A stretch of DNA of 64,000 nucleotides, from the NCBI RefSeq assembly GCF_000152865.1, contig NZ_CH672390.1, forward strand, positions 62,001 to 126,000, given 5' to 3'. The translations under genes and the position numbers were made by a program. The notes under the pieces are model-generated. The model saw only the letters and a list, made by a program, of their open reading frames with translations. It searched no databases and was not told the origin of the DNA. Numbering within the stretch: position 1 is the first letter of the stretch; each line of letters begins with the position of its first letter. Source of the stretch: Erythrobacter sp. NAP1. Its GTDB lineage: Bacteria > Pseudomonadota > Alphaproteobacteria > Sphingomonadales > Sphingomonadaceae. This document shows positions 50,124 through 58,036 of the stretch, piece by piece.

Positions 50124-51122
50124 ATGAACTCGGCGCGCAGCCGTCGCTTTCTCGTAATCGCGGTTGCGCTGTGCGCCGTGATCATCGGCTATGCGCTGTT
50201 TGCGAACCATCGCGAGGCGAGTGACACGCAAGTTGTCGCCGTGGCGCTCGATCCTGCCGACCCTTCGCGCACCCGCATCGGCCAGCTCGAGTATCTCGGC
50301 GGTCTCGATATCCCGCGCATGGGCGAAAATATTGGAGGGCTTTCGGGCCTTCGCTGGGATGCGCAAAGCGGGCGGCTGCTTGCCATCACCGACGATGCGC
50401 GCTGGGTCTGGATGACGCCGGTCGAAGTAGGCGGGCGGCTGACGGGAATTGCCGACCTTGAAACGGGCCCGTTGCTTGGCGTCTCCGGCGAAGTTCTGAC
50501 CGGCAAGGAAGACGGTGACAGCGAAGGGATAATCTACGATCCGGAGACCGGCTGGGCCGTCTCGTTCGAGCGCAATCACCGGATATTGAGCTACGGCGAT
50601 GATCTGTCCGGCACCCCTGTCCGAACCCTATTCGACCCGGAAGCGGTATTCGGCGAACTTGAAGGAAACAGCGGGATCGAAGCATTCGCGCTGGGTAACC
50701 AAAGCCAATTGATCTGTGTCCAGCGGTTGGCTGCGCCAAGCCAAGCCAATTGCCAGTTCTTCGACTACGCTGACGACACCTATTCGCCGTTTCCCGTCAA
50801 TCCGCCGCAGGAGCTTGTCGAGTTTGGAGCTGTTCCAACCGATGCGGACGCGCTTCAAGACGGGACTTATACAGTCCTTTTCCGCTCGTGGTCGCCAGCC
50901 GACGATAACCGAGCAGCGATTGTCACCTACACGCCCGAAGGCGAGCGCCGCGAGTTGATGACGATTACCCCGCCGCTCACAACCGACAATTTCGAAGGTC
51001 TCGCCGTGCGCGAGGAAGCAGGTCGCACCTTCCTCTACCTCGTCAGCGACGACAACTTCTCGTCGAACCAGCGCACGCTGCTGATGAAGTTCGAGATCGT
51101 TGGCGGAGAGCTGGCGAACTAG
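50124..51122 (+). CDS. Esterase-like activity of phytase family protein (secreted/anchored)
   Basis: This 332-residue protein has an N-terminal hydrophobic segment (about 8-27). A beta-propeller-like domain follows: LEYLGGLDIPRMGENIGGLS, ITDDARWVWMTPVE, DGDSEGIIYDPETG, SFERNHRILSY, GNSGIEAFAL and FLYLVSDDNFSSNQRTLLMK. These match the phytase-like (PF13449) proteins, whose activity is not well established. It starts directly after gatB without a gap, so it may be the last gene of that run. Its stop overlaps the CocE gene stop on the other strand by four bases. Confidence 0.85.
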   Translation: MNSARSRRFLVIAVALCAVIIGYALFANHREASDTQVVAVALDPADPSRTRIGQLEYLGGLDIPRMGENIGGLSGLRWDAQSGRLLAITDDARWVWMTPVEVGGRLTGIADLETGPLLGVSGEVLTGKEDGDSEGIIYDPETGWAVSFERNHRILSYGDDLSGTPVRTLFDPEAVFGELEGNSGIEAFALGNQSQLICVQRLAAPSQANCQFFDYADDTYSPFPVNPPQELVEFGAVPTDADALQDGTYTVLFRSWSPADDNRAAIVTYTPEGERRELMTITPPLTTDNFEGLAVREEAGRTFLYLVSDDNFSSNQRTLLMKFEIVGGELAN

Positions 51123-52891
51123 TCTTCCTGGCGCGGGATAACTGGCACCAACAGGTGTGAATCGTATTTCCCGCCCGCATGAACCGTGTGCTGGCCACGG
51201 TTTACAGGATAGCCGTGTGCAAGTGCGGGATGGTCGAACAGATCGCGCCCCTGGATGACCAATCTCAGTGTCTCGCCGGCGCGGAACAGCGTGCTGCTTG
51301 GCAGAATTTCAATCTCGACCGGTACGATCTCGCCCGGCGTTAGCGGTGCTGCATCCTGATGAAGCAGTACGGGTTGCCACGGGGTCGAACGTGTTTCATC
51401 CAACTCGCGTTGCGAGGCTCTAAGCCAGCCCATCGCGACCGGTCCTTTGATGTAACCAGTTTTGGCGAAGAAGTGGACTTCGCGACCCTGCCTGTCGAGT
51501 TTGCGGACGCCAATGAAAAGGTCCATGTCATCTCCTTCGTCCACCGAGACCCACAGCTTAAGTTTCATGTTGCCGGTTAGTTCTGTGTCCTCATCGAAGA
51601 TGAGGTCAAATGTACGGCTGCCTGTAAGTGCATCGTAACTTGCCTCTCGTGGCTGAGCGGGCAGGCTGCTCGACAGCTCGCCCAACTGCGCATTGAGATA
51701 GAGTGATTGGTAATCAGTGCCAGGAATGGGCCAGTCCTGAGCCTCATAAACCTGAAAATTTCGAAGGTCCTCGCGCACTTCGACGCGCACCGGAGCCGTT
51801 TGGTCGAACCCATTCGGGACGCCTTTCAGGAAGTGGTCGAAGAAGGCTTTCTGTGTCTCAAGTGCTTCCTCGCTGTAATAAACGTCCCACTTCGAGCGGC
51901 CATGCGTATAAAGCCATTTCTTCTCTGATGAGATGGTCTTGAACCCTTCGAAAGAGCCGCGAGTGTGCAGGCCCTGGTCCGACCATGTTCCAGCGATCAA
52001 AGCTGGCACCGTGATGCTTTGCAGGTCGATCCCAGATGTCGTTGCAGGTCTCGTCTGGACCCTGCGCATCAGCGAAGGTCGCTGATGCGCGAATTTGAAG
52101 ATGATCGGATGCGGCAGCGGCGCACCATTGGCTCCCGAACGCATTTTGCGGATCCAAAAACTGGTAAAGGCGATTTCGGGAATACCACCATGGTAGAGCA
52201 CTTCGCGATAGGGATCGGACTGGCCTTCCCATGGGATGATAGCCTTGAGGCTCGGGGGATTGCCGCTGGCTGCGACCCACTGCGAGATGGCGAGATAGGA
52301 CACCCCGTTCAGCCCGATATTGCCGTTGCTCCACCCCTGCTCCCCGGCCCATTCGATAGCGTCGTAGAAGTAGTCGCGGTCGCGACGGGACAGGGTGCTC
52401 GGCTCTCCTTCTGACGAGGCGAAGCCAGCGGAATCGACGTAAATCACCACGTATCCTTGCGGGACCCAAAAGGCGGGGTCGGGACCTTCCCACGAAGTCC
52501 ACTCGCTGACGGCGATACGCCCCAGATCGAAATCGGGCTTGAGCGAGTGCCGAAGGAGTTTGGGGTAAAGGTCCGGCCCCTTGTTCTTGTCATATGCGGT
52601 AAATGCCATGACTACCGGGTATCGACCCTCGGCACGGGGTCTGAAGATGTTTGCCGAAAGGCGCGTACCATCGCGGGTCGTGATCCAAACGTCCCTTTCG
52701 ACCTCGATCTCCTCGGCAAGCCCACTAATGTCGGTTACCTCGACCGGGTAGTCGGGGTGCGTTCGCATTTGCGGGTCGTCTTCAAGAAAGGTTTGAGCCT
52801 GATCCTTGCTCGCGAGGAACATTCCACCGGCAAGGCCGACTGCCGTCAGCCCGACCAACAAGGCAATCGCTATCTTCGCTTTCCTCCCCAT
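51119..52891 (-). CDS. CocE/NonD family hydrolase
   Basis: This 590-residue protein has an N-terminal membrane anchor or signal (residues 6-27). An X-Pro dipeptidyl-peptidase/CocE alpha/beta hydrolase follows (VWITTRDGTRLSANIFRPRA, PVVMAFTAYDKNKG, GYVVIYVDSAGFASSEGEP). The nucleophile is Ser198 in GLNGVSYLAISQW. TVPALIAGTWSDQGLHTRGS marks the acid region. The C-terminal jelly-roll (PRPAQ ... LRLVIQGRDLFDHP) matches CocE. Substrates of this family are esters or acyl-peptides; here unknown. It is transcribed convergently to the phytase-like gene and lies 115 bases past the aldehyde dehydrogenase stop. Confidence 0.9.
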   Translation of the reverse strand: MGRKAKIAIALLVGLTAVGLAGGMFLASKDQAQTFLEDDPQMRTHPDYPVEVTDISGLAEEIEVERDVWITTRDGTRLSANIFRPRAEGRYPVVMAFTAYDKNKGPDLYPKLLRHSLKPDFDLGRIAVSEWTSWEGPDPAFWVPQGYVVIYVDSAGFASSEGEPSTLSRRDRDYFYDAIEWAGEQGWSNGNIGLNGVSYLAISQWVAASGNPPSLKAIIPWEGQSDPYREVLYHGGIPEIAFTSFWIRKMRSGANGAPLPHPIIFKFAHQRPSLMRRVQTRPATTSGIDLQSITVPALIAGTWSDQGLHTRGSFEGFKTISSEKKWLYTHGRSKWDVYYSEEALETQKAFFDHFLKGVPNGFDQTAPVRVEVREDLRNFQVYEAQDWPIPGTDYQSLYLNAQLGELSSSLPAQPREASYDALTGSRTFDLIFDEDTELTGNMKLKLWVSVDEGDDMDLFIGVRKLDRQGREVHFFAKTGYIKGPVAMGWLRASQRELDETRSTPWQPVLLHQDAAPLTPGEIVPVEIEILPSSTLFRAGETLRLVIQGRDLFDHPALAHGYPVNRGQHTVHAGGKYDSHLLVPVIPRQED

Positions 52892-52954
52892 CGTGTCTTC
52901 TCATCATATCCGTGGCAGTCGGTCAAATTGGCTCGCCTTCAACTCCAATAATAA

Positions 52955-52984
52955 GGCCGCCGGAAGCGCGTGCTCCCGGCGGCC
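52955..52984 (-). terminator. Intrinsic terminator of the aldehyde dehydrogenase gene
   Basis: GGCCGCCGG (52955-52963) pairs perfectly with CCGGCGGCC (52976-52984), and an inner AGC/GCT extends the stem past one mismatch. On the minus strand TTATTATTGG follows. The stem begins 22 bases past the stop. Confidence 0.7.
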
Positions 52985-53006
52985 CTGATCCCATATCTGT
53001 TTACGC

Positions 53007-54386
53007 TTATTCTGCGCCGACGAAGATCGACTTGGCGTTGGCAAACTCCTTGACGCCGAAGCCGCCATGTTCGCGGCCATAGCCTGAGTTCTTCACCCCG
53101 CCGAAGGGCATTGATGGGTCTGCGACGCCATAGGTGTTGATGAAGATCATGCCGGTGTCGAAATGCTTCTTCGCCATCTCGATTGCGCGGTCGGTGTCGC
53201 CTGACAAGATGCCTCCGCCAAGGCCGTAGCGGCTGTCATTGGCAAGGCGCATCGCGTCTTCATCATCCTTGGCGCGGATCACGCTTGCGACGGGTCCGAA
53301 GATCTCGTCATCATAGGCAGGCTGGCCGGGGGCGACATCGGTGAGGACGGTTGCGGGGTAATACGCACCGGGGCCATCGGGGATCTTGCCGCCACAGGCG
53401 ATTGTCGCGCCGTTTTCGACCGACTTGTCGACCTGTCCCTGCACGTCTTCGCGAAGGTCGGTGCGAGCCATCGGTCCCATGTCGCTGTCGTCGGAATTGG
53501 GGTCGCCGATCTTGATAGCTTCGAACTTCGCGACGAATTTGTCGACGAACTCGTCATATACGGCGTCGGTGACGATGAAGCGCTTGCCGTTGATGCAGGT
53601 CTGGCCGTTGTTGTAAAGACGCGCGCGGGCGCACACTTCGGCTGCCTTGTCGATGTCGGCGTCTTCAAGGACGAGATAGGCATCGTTCGAACCCAGCTCC
53701 AACACGAGCGGCTTCAGGACCTTGCCCGCTTCCTCTGCGACGTGCTTTCCGCCGCCGTCCGATCCGGTGAGCGTGACGCCGCGCACCTTGTCGTGTGCGA
53801 TGATCGCGTCCGAAGTGTCGTGGTCGATGACAAGCACGGTGAAGAGGTCTGCCGGAAGGCCGCCCTTCTCGAAAATCTCTGCGATCTTGAGCCCACTGCC
53901 GGTGCAGTTCGATGCGTGCTTCAGCAGCACGCCGTTGCCGGTCATCAGGTTGGCGATCGCGTAGCGGATGACCTGATAGGCCGGGAAGTTCCACGGCTGG
54001 ATGCCGTAGACGACGCCGATGGGCGAATAGGTGACGATCCCGCGGCCTGCATTGCTCGGGTCGCGCTGTTCGTCGGCGAGTTCGCTCGGGCCGTTCTCTG
54101 CGGTGTAGTCGCAGATCGAGGCGCACAGTTCGACTTCATCGCGGCTGTCGCCGATCAGCTTGCCGACTTCGTCGGTCATCAACTGCGCGAGTTCTTCCTT
54201 GTTGTCGCGCAGCGCCTGACCCAGGCCGCGCAGCACTTCGGCGCGCTCTTCGAGGCTTTTCAGTTTCCAGCTTTCGAACGCCTCATGGCACGCATCGACT
54301 TTCGCACAGGCCTCTTCGCGCGACATTTGCTGGTATTCTTCGAGGGTTTCGCCAGTGGCGGGGTTGGTCGTCTTGATACTGCTCAT
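53007..54386 (-). CDS. NAD(P)-dependent aldehyde dehydrogenase (succinate-semialdehyde dehydrogenase-like)
   Basis: The protein has 459 residues from ATG 54386; the longer upstream frame has no ALDH-like sequence. NAD-binding motifs include GVVYGIQPWNFPAYQVIRYA and TLTGSDGGGKHVAEEA. The catalytic pair is Glu230 (LVLELGSND) and Cys264 (YNNGQTCINGKRF). The LELGSNDAYLVLEDAD and PFGGVKNSGYGREHG signatures fall in the succinate-semialdehyde dehydrogenase-like branch. It oxidises an aldehyde, perhaps succinate semialdehyde, in the cytoplasm. It is flanked by terminators on both sides and appears monocistronic. Confidence 0.93.
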   Translation of the reverse strand: MSSIKTTNPATGETLEEYQQMSREEACAKVDACHEAFESWKLKSLEERAEVLRGLGQALRDNKEELAQLMTDEVGKLIGDSRDEVELCASICDYTAENGPSELADEQRDPSNAGRGIVTYSPIGVVYGIQPWNFPAYQVIRYAIANLMTGNGVLLKHASNCTGSGLKIAEIFEKGGLPADLFTVLVIDHDTSDAIIAHDKVRGVTLTGSDGGGKHVAEEAGKVLKPLVLELGSNDAYLVLEDADIDKAAEVCARARLYNNGQTCINGKRFIVTDAVYDEFVDKFVAKFEAIKIGDPNSDDSDMGPMARTDLREDVQGQVDKSVENGATIACGGKIPDGPGAYYPATVLTDVAPGQPAYDDEIFGPVASVIRAKDDEDAMRLANDSRYGLGGGILSGDTDRAIEMAKKHFDTGMIFINTYGVADPSMPFGGVKNSGYGREHGGFGVKEFANAKSIFVGAE

Positions 54387-54482
54387 CGGGGGCCTTTCGG
54401 GGGAGTTAGGGGTTCGAAAGGGTAATGAGCGGAAGGCAGGCTTCGTTCCCAAATGCTGTTGGAATGGCTTGAAGCCGCGACA

Positions 54483-54519
54483 AAAAAGGCCGCCGGGGCG
54501 CAAACCCCGACGGCCTTTT
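54483..54519 (-). terminator. Intrinsic terminator of the 100-residue protein gene
   Basis: AAAAGGCCG-C-CGGGG pairs with CCCCG-A-CGGCCTTTT, with one internal mismatch and a 6-base loop. On the minus strand the stem runs into a U-rich tract (TTTTTTTGTCG), which lies 35 bases past the gene at 54554. Confidence 0.75.
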
Positions 54520-54553
54520 GTAAGACTGTGCATCAGTCAGTAAGCGATTGGGC

Positions 54554-54856
54554 TTACTGCTTTTCGCCGGTCAGCGGCATCGCGCCAAATGCGCCTGCGT
54601 TGACGTTGCCAGCGATGGTGCCGCCTTCGACGGTGGCTTCGCAATCGAGCGTCATCGGCATCGGAACGGTCATGTTCATCTTCCACGACAGCTTGTTGCC
54701 GTCGACCTTGCCTTCTTCGACGTCCATCGAACCCATGCCGCCGGCCATGTTGCCCGAGAAAGTGCCGTCGCCATTATCGACAACGGTGAAGGTGCCCGAC
54801 TGGTCGCCCATCGGGCTCTTGACGGTGGTGTTGTAGGTACCGGAAACTTCAGACAT
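54554..54856 (-). CDS. Small beta-rich protein of unknown function (100 residues)
   Basis: The protein starts at ATG 54856, preceded by GGGAGA; a TTG 15 bases earlier is the alternative. It is rich in Gly, Thr and Met (VSGTYNTTVKSPMGDQSGTF, NGDGTFSGNMAGGMGSMDVE, MTVPMPMTLDCEATVEGG), alternating polar and hydrophobic residues as in a small beta-barrel. No signal peptide is present. I recognise no family with certainty. It is bounded by terminators and lies between the aldehyde dehydrogenase and the M16 peptidase on the same strand. Confidence 0.75.
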   Translation of the reverse strand: MSEVSGTYNTTVKSPMGDQSGTFTVVDNGDGTFSGNMAGGMGSMDVEEGKVDGNKLSWKMNMTVPMPMTLDCEATVEGGTIAGNVNAGAFGAMPLTGEKQ

Positions 54857-54970
54857 TGATTTGTCTCCCAATTGAAATTCGTGGCCATGAGCCCTTGCGG
54901 CAGCACGGCGTCGGTGGCCGTTTTACACGTCAGATTATCGCGTTCAACCACTATCAGGCGCATAAAATAA

Positions 54971-55004
54971 GGGCGCGGAGCTCCGCTTGGGAAGCCCCGC
55001 GCCC
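54971..55004 (-). terminator. Intrinsic terminator of the M16 peptidase gene
   Basis: GGGCGCGG (54971-54978) pairs with CCGCGCCC (54997-55004), with partial pairing inside the loop. On the minus strand TTATTTTATG follows. The stem begins 30 bases past the stop. Confidence 0.75.
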
Positions 55005-55033
55005 TCAATCCTTCAAAGCCGTAGCGTCGGCGC

Positions 55034-57883
55034 TTATTCGCTGCCTTCCAGCTCGCGCGTTTCGACCGGCAGGCCAAGCTGTTCGAGCTGCGGTGCAACC
55101 ACTTCGGCATCGCCAACCACGATCCACACGAAGTTGCCGGCATTGAGCGCAGCGCGTGCAGCCGCGTTGAGGCTGTCGGTGGTCTGAGCGGTGTATTTCT
55201 CGACCAGCCCTTCGTAGTAGTCGTCCGGACGGTTGTAGAGCGCGAGGCTCTGCATCGCGCCCAGCACCGAACCCGAAGTTTCGAAGCGGCCCGGCAGTTC
55301 GCCGATCTCGCTTGCGACGTTGCGAGCAAGCTCTTCATCGGTGACGCCGTTGGTGGTCAAGAACTCTTCGGTTTCGCGGATCATCTCCGCCACCGAATCG
55401 CCCGTGCGGTCGGCCTGAACGCCGCCCGAAATCGCATAGACCACTGCGTTCTCACGCGTCTGCGGACCGCCGCGAACACCGTAGGACCAGCCCTTGGTTT
55501 CGCGCAGGTTCATGTTGAGACGCGCGAGGAAGTTGCCGCCCAGCGAGTTGTTGGCGTTGGTGAAGTCGATGTAAGCGGGATCGCTTCCATCAAGCGGCGT
55601 GATCTGCGCACCCAGAATGAAGCTCTGCGGCGAGTTCGGACGATTGATCAGCACGATCCGCCCGCCTTCGCTTGCATCGGGAAGGGAAGAGAAGTCCTTC
55701 TCACCCTTCGCTATGTCAGGCGCAGTCCAGTCGCCGAAAGCAGCGTTCAGCTGTTCGACGACTTCGTCCATCGGCAGGCTCGAAATCACGAACACTTCAC
55801 CATTGTCAGGACGGATCCAGGTGTCCTTGAACATGACCAGATCATCACGCGTGATCGAGGAAACGCTCTCGATCGTGGTGACGCCGCCATAAGGCGTGTC
55901 GCTGCCGTAAAGCTCGACACCGAGCGCGCGGCGAGCGATGCCAGCTGGCGAGCGCATCTGTGCACGAATGCCGGTCACTGTCTGCGCCTTCACACGGCCC
56001 AGATCGCTTTCGTTGAAAGCAGGCTCACGGATGATGGAGCTGAACAGGTCAAGCGACGGGGCAAGGTTCGCCGACAGCGCCGAGAGCGTGAAGGTCGAAC
56101 GGTCATCGCCGCCACCGGTCGAGATGTTGACGCCCAGACGCTCACGCTCTTCGGCGATCTGCTGGCTGGTCATGCTCGCAGTGCCTTCGTCGAACAGGCC
56201 AAGCGTCAGGTTTTCAAGCCCCCGCATGGTTGCCGGATCAGCCGCGCTGCCAGCGTTGAACGACAAGGTGACGTAAGTCGCCGGAACCGCGTCGCGCTGT
56301 GCGTAGGTCAGCTGCATGCCGTTGGCGAGCGTGGTGCGCATCAGGTCCGGGAAGTCGAGCGAAGGCACGCTGTCGATCGCCGGGGCCGGACGCTCGACCG
56401 AAATGGTCAGCTCTTCAGAAGCGCGGTCACGCTCCGATGCGTTGGCTTCGGCTGCGACGCTGGCCGCTTCTTCGTATTCGGCATCGCGCTCACCCGGTTC
56501 GAGGACGAGAGTGAAGGCCGGCTTGGTCATCCACTTCTGCATCGCGGCCTGCACATCGGCGGGCGTGATCGAGGCAAGGAGGCCAAGCTGTTCGACAGCG
56601 AAGCCGGGATTGTCGGCAAGCACTTCGCCGCGGGCAAGAGCAACTGCCTTGCCGCCAAAGCCGCCAACCTGTTCAAGGCCGCGGATGGTACCAGCAAGAC
56701 CGCTGGTGGCGGCACGGCGCACTTCGTCTTCGCTCGGGCCTTCGACGATGAATTCGGCGACGAGCTGCTTCAGGCGAGCTTCGAGCGCGGAGAGTTCAAC
56801 GCCGTCCTTAAGCGTTGCGCCGACGCTGATAAGGCCAACGCGCTGGAAGTCGAAGTTGCCGGCCGATACGCCGACGGCAAGCTGCTCATCGCGAACCAGC
56901 ACTTCGTCGAGGCGGCTCGACAGGAGGCCGCCGAGTACCTGCGTCCCGACGTTCAGTGCGACGAGATCTTCGCTCATGATGCCCGGCGCGGGCCAGTACA
57001 TCGTGATCGAGGTCGCAGCGACCTGGTCACGCATCACCGTGCGCACCGGCTCCGACAGGGTCGGAATGTCTGCGGCTGCAGGCGTGTTCACCGGGCCGCG
57101 AGCGATCGGGCCGAACCACTTCTCTACCAGCGGACGCGCTTCTTCGGCGTTGATGTCGCCAGCGAGCACGAGGGTCGCGTTGTTCGGGCCGTACTTGTCG
57201 CGGAACCAGTTGCGCACATCGTCCATCGATGCAGCATCAAGGTCAGCCATCGAGCCGATGACCGAGTGCTGGTACGGGTGGCCGTCCGGGAAGATCGTTT
57301 CGAGGATCTCGTAGAAGACGAGGCCTCCGGGCTGGTTGTCGCCCTGGCGCTTTTCGTTCTGGACGACGCCGCGCTGGTTATCGAGCTTGCCCTGCGTCAC
57401 CGCGCCGAGCAGGTAGCCCATGCGGTCGCTTTCTAGCCACAGCGCGCGTTCGAGCGCGGGGCGGGGCACCGTCTGGAAATAGTTGGTGCGGTCGAAATTG
57501 GTGGTGCCGTTGTAATCGGTCGCGCCCATTTCCTGCAGGTACTGGAAATAGTCGTTTGGTGCGTTTTCCGATCCGTTGAACATCAGGTGTTCGAACAGGT
57601 GGGCAAAGCCGGTCTTGCCGGTCGGCTCGTCCTTCGACCCCACGTTGTACCACACGGCAACGCCAACGATCGGCGCCTTGCGGTCTTCGTGGACGATGAC
57701 GGTCAGCCCGTTTTCGAGCTGGAATTCCTCGTAAGGAATTTGAACTTGCGCAACGAGTTCTTCGAGGTCGCCTGCGCTGGCTTCGCTGGCGTCCATGTGC
57801 GCTTCGGCCAAGGCCGGTGTGACAGGTGCCGCGATCGCGACACTAAGCGCCGCAAGACTTGCTGCGGCAAAACGGATTTTCAT
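55034..57883 (-). CDS. M16 family zinc metallopeptidase (pitrilysin-like), secreted
   Basis: This 949-residue protein has a signal peptide ending TPALA (about residue 26). It contains two M16 units. The active N-terminal unit has the inverted zinc motif HLFEH (95-99, in TGFAHLFEHLMFNGSENAPN) and the downstream Glu region. The C-terminal unit (from about 500) starts FPDLMRTTLANGMQLTYAQR and is inactive-like. Pitrilysin-type enzymes degrade peptides in a closed clamshell. This one should act in the periplasm or at the outer membrane. It is followed by its own terminator. Confidence 0.95.
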   Translation of the reverse strand: MKIRFAAASLAALSVAIAAPVTPALAEAHMDASEASAGDLEELVAQVQIPYEEFQLENGLTVIVHEDRKAPIVGVAVWYNVGSKDEPTGKTGFAHLFEHLMFNGSENAPNDYFQYLQEMGATDYNGTTNFDRTNYFQTVPRPALERALWLESDRMGYLLGAVTQGKLDNQRGVVQNEKRQGDNQPGGLVFYEILETIFPDGHPYQHSVIGSMADLDAASMDDVRNWFRDKYGPNNATLVLAGDINAEEARPLVEKWFGPIARGPVNTPAAADIPTLSEPVRTVMRDQVAATSITMYWPAPGIMSEDLVALNVGTQVLGGLLSSRLDEVLVRDEQLAVGVSAGNFDFQRVGLISVGATLKDGVELSALEARLKQLVAEFIVEGPSEDEVRRAATSGLAGTIRGLEQVGGFGGKAVALARGEVLADNPGFAVEQLGLLASITPADVQAAMQKWMTKPAFTLVLEPGERDAEYEEAASVAAEANASERDRASEELTISVERPAPAIDSVPSLDFPDLMRTTLANGMQLTYAQRDAVPATYVTLSFNAGSAADPATMRGLENLTLGLFDEGTASMTSQQIAEERERLGVNISTGGGDDRSTFTLSALSANLAPSLDLFSSIIREPAFNESDLGRVKAQTVTGIRAQMRSPAGIARRALGVELYGSDTPYGGVTTIESVSSITRDDLVMFKDTWIRPDNGEVFVISSLPMDEVVEQLNAAFGDWTAPDIAKGEKDFSSLPDASEGGRIVLINRPNSPQSFILGAQITPLDGSDPAYIDFTNANNSLGGNFLARLNMNLRETKGWSYGVRGGPQTRENAVVYAISGGVQADRTGDSVAEMIRETEEFLTTNGVTDEELARNVASEIGELPGRFETSGSVLGAMQSLALYNRPDDYYEGLVEKYTAQTTDSLNAAARAALNAGNFVWIVVGDAEVVAPQLEQLGLPVETRELEGSE

Positions 57884-58036
57884 TGATGTGCTCCCCTAAT
57901 CAGGTCTCTTCCAGTTGTGACACGCGCGCGGTTGTGCGCCGTGGAGGCTTTTCGATCAAGCCTTTAACACGCGTTTGAATGGTCGCGCTTCGATGAAGCG
58001 CAGATGAGCGCCGATGAGGGTGAGCGCGAGCTGGCC

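Noticed and set aside
48534..50579. Long minus-strand open frame antisense to gatB
   Set aside because: gatB is unambiguous on the plus strand and the antisense product has no domain.
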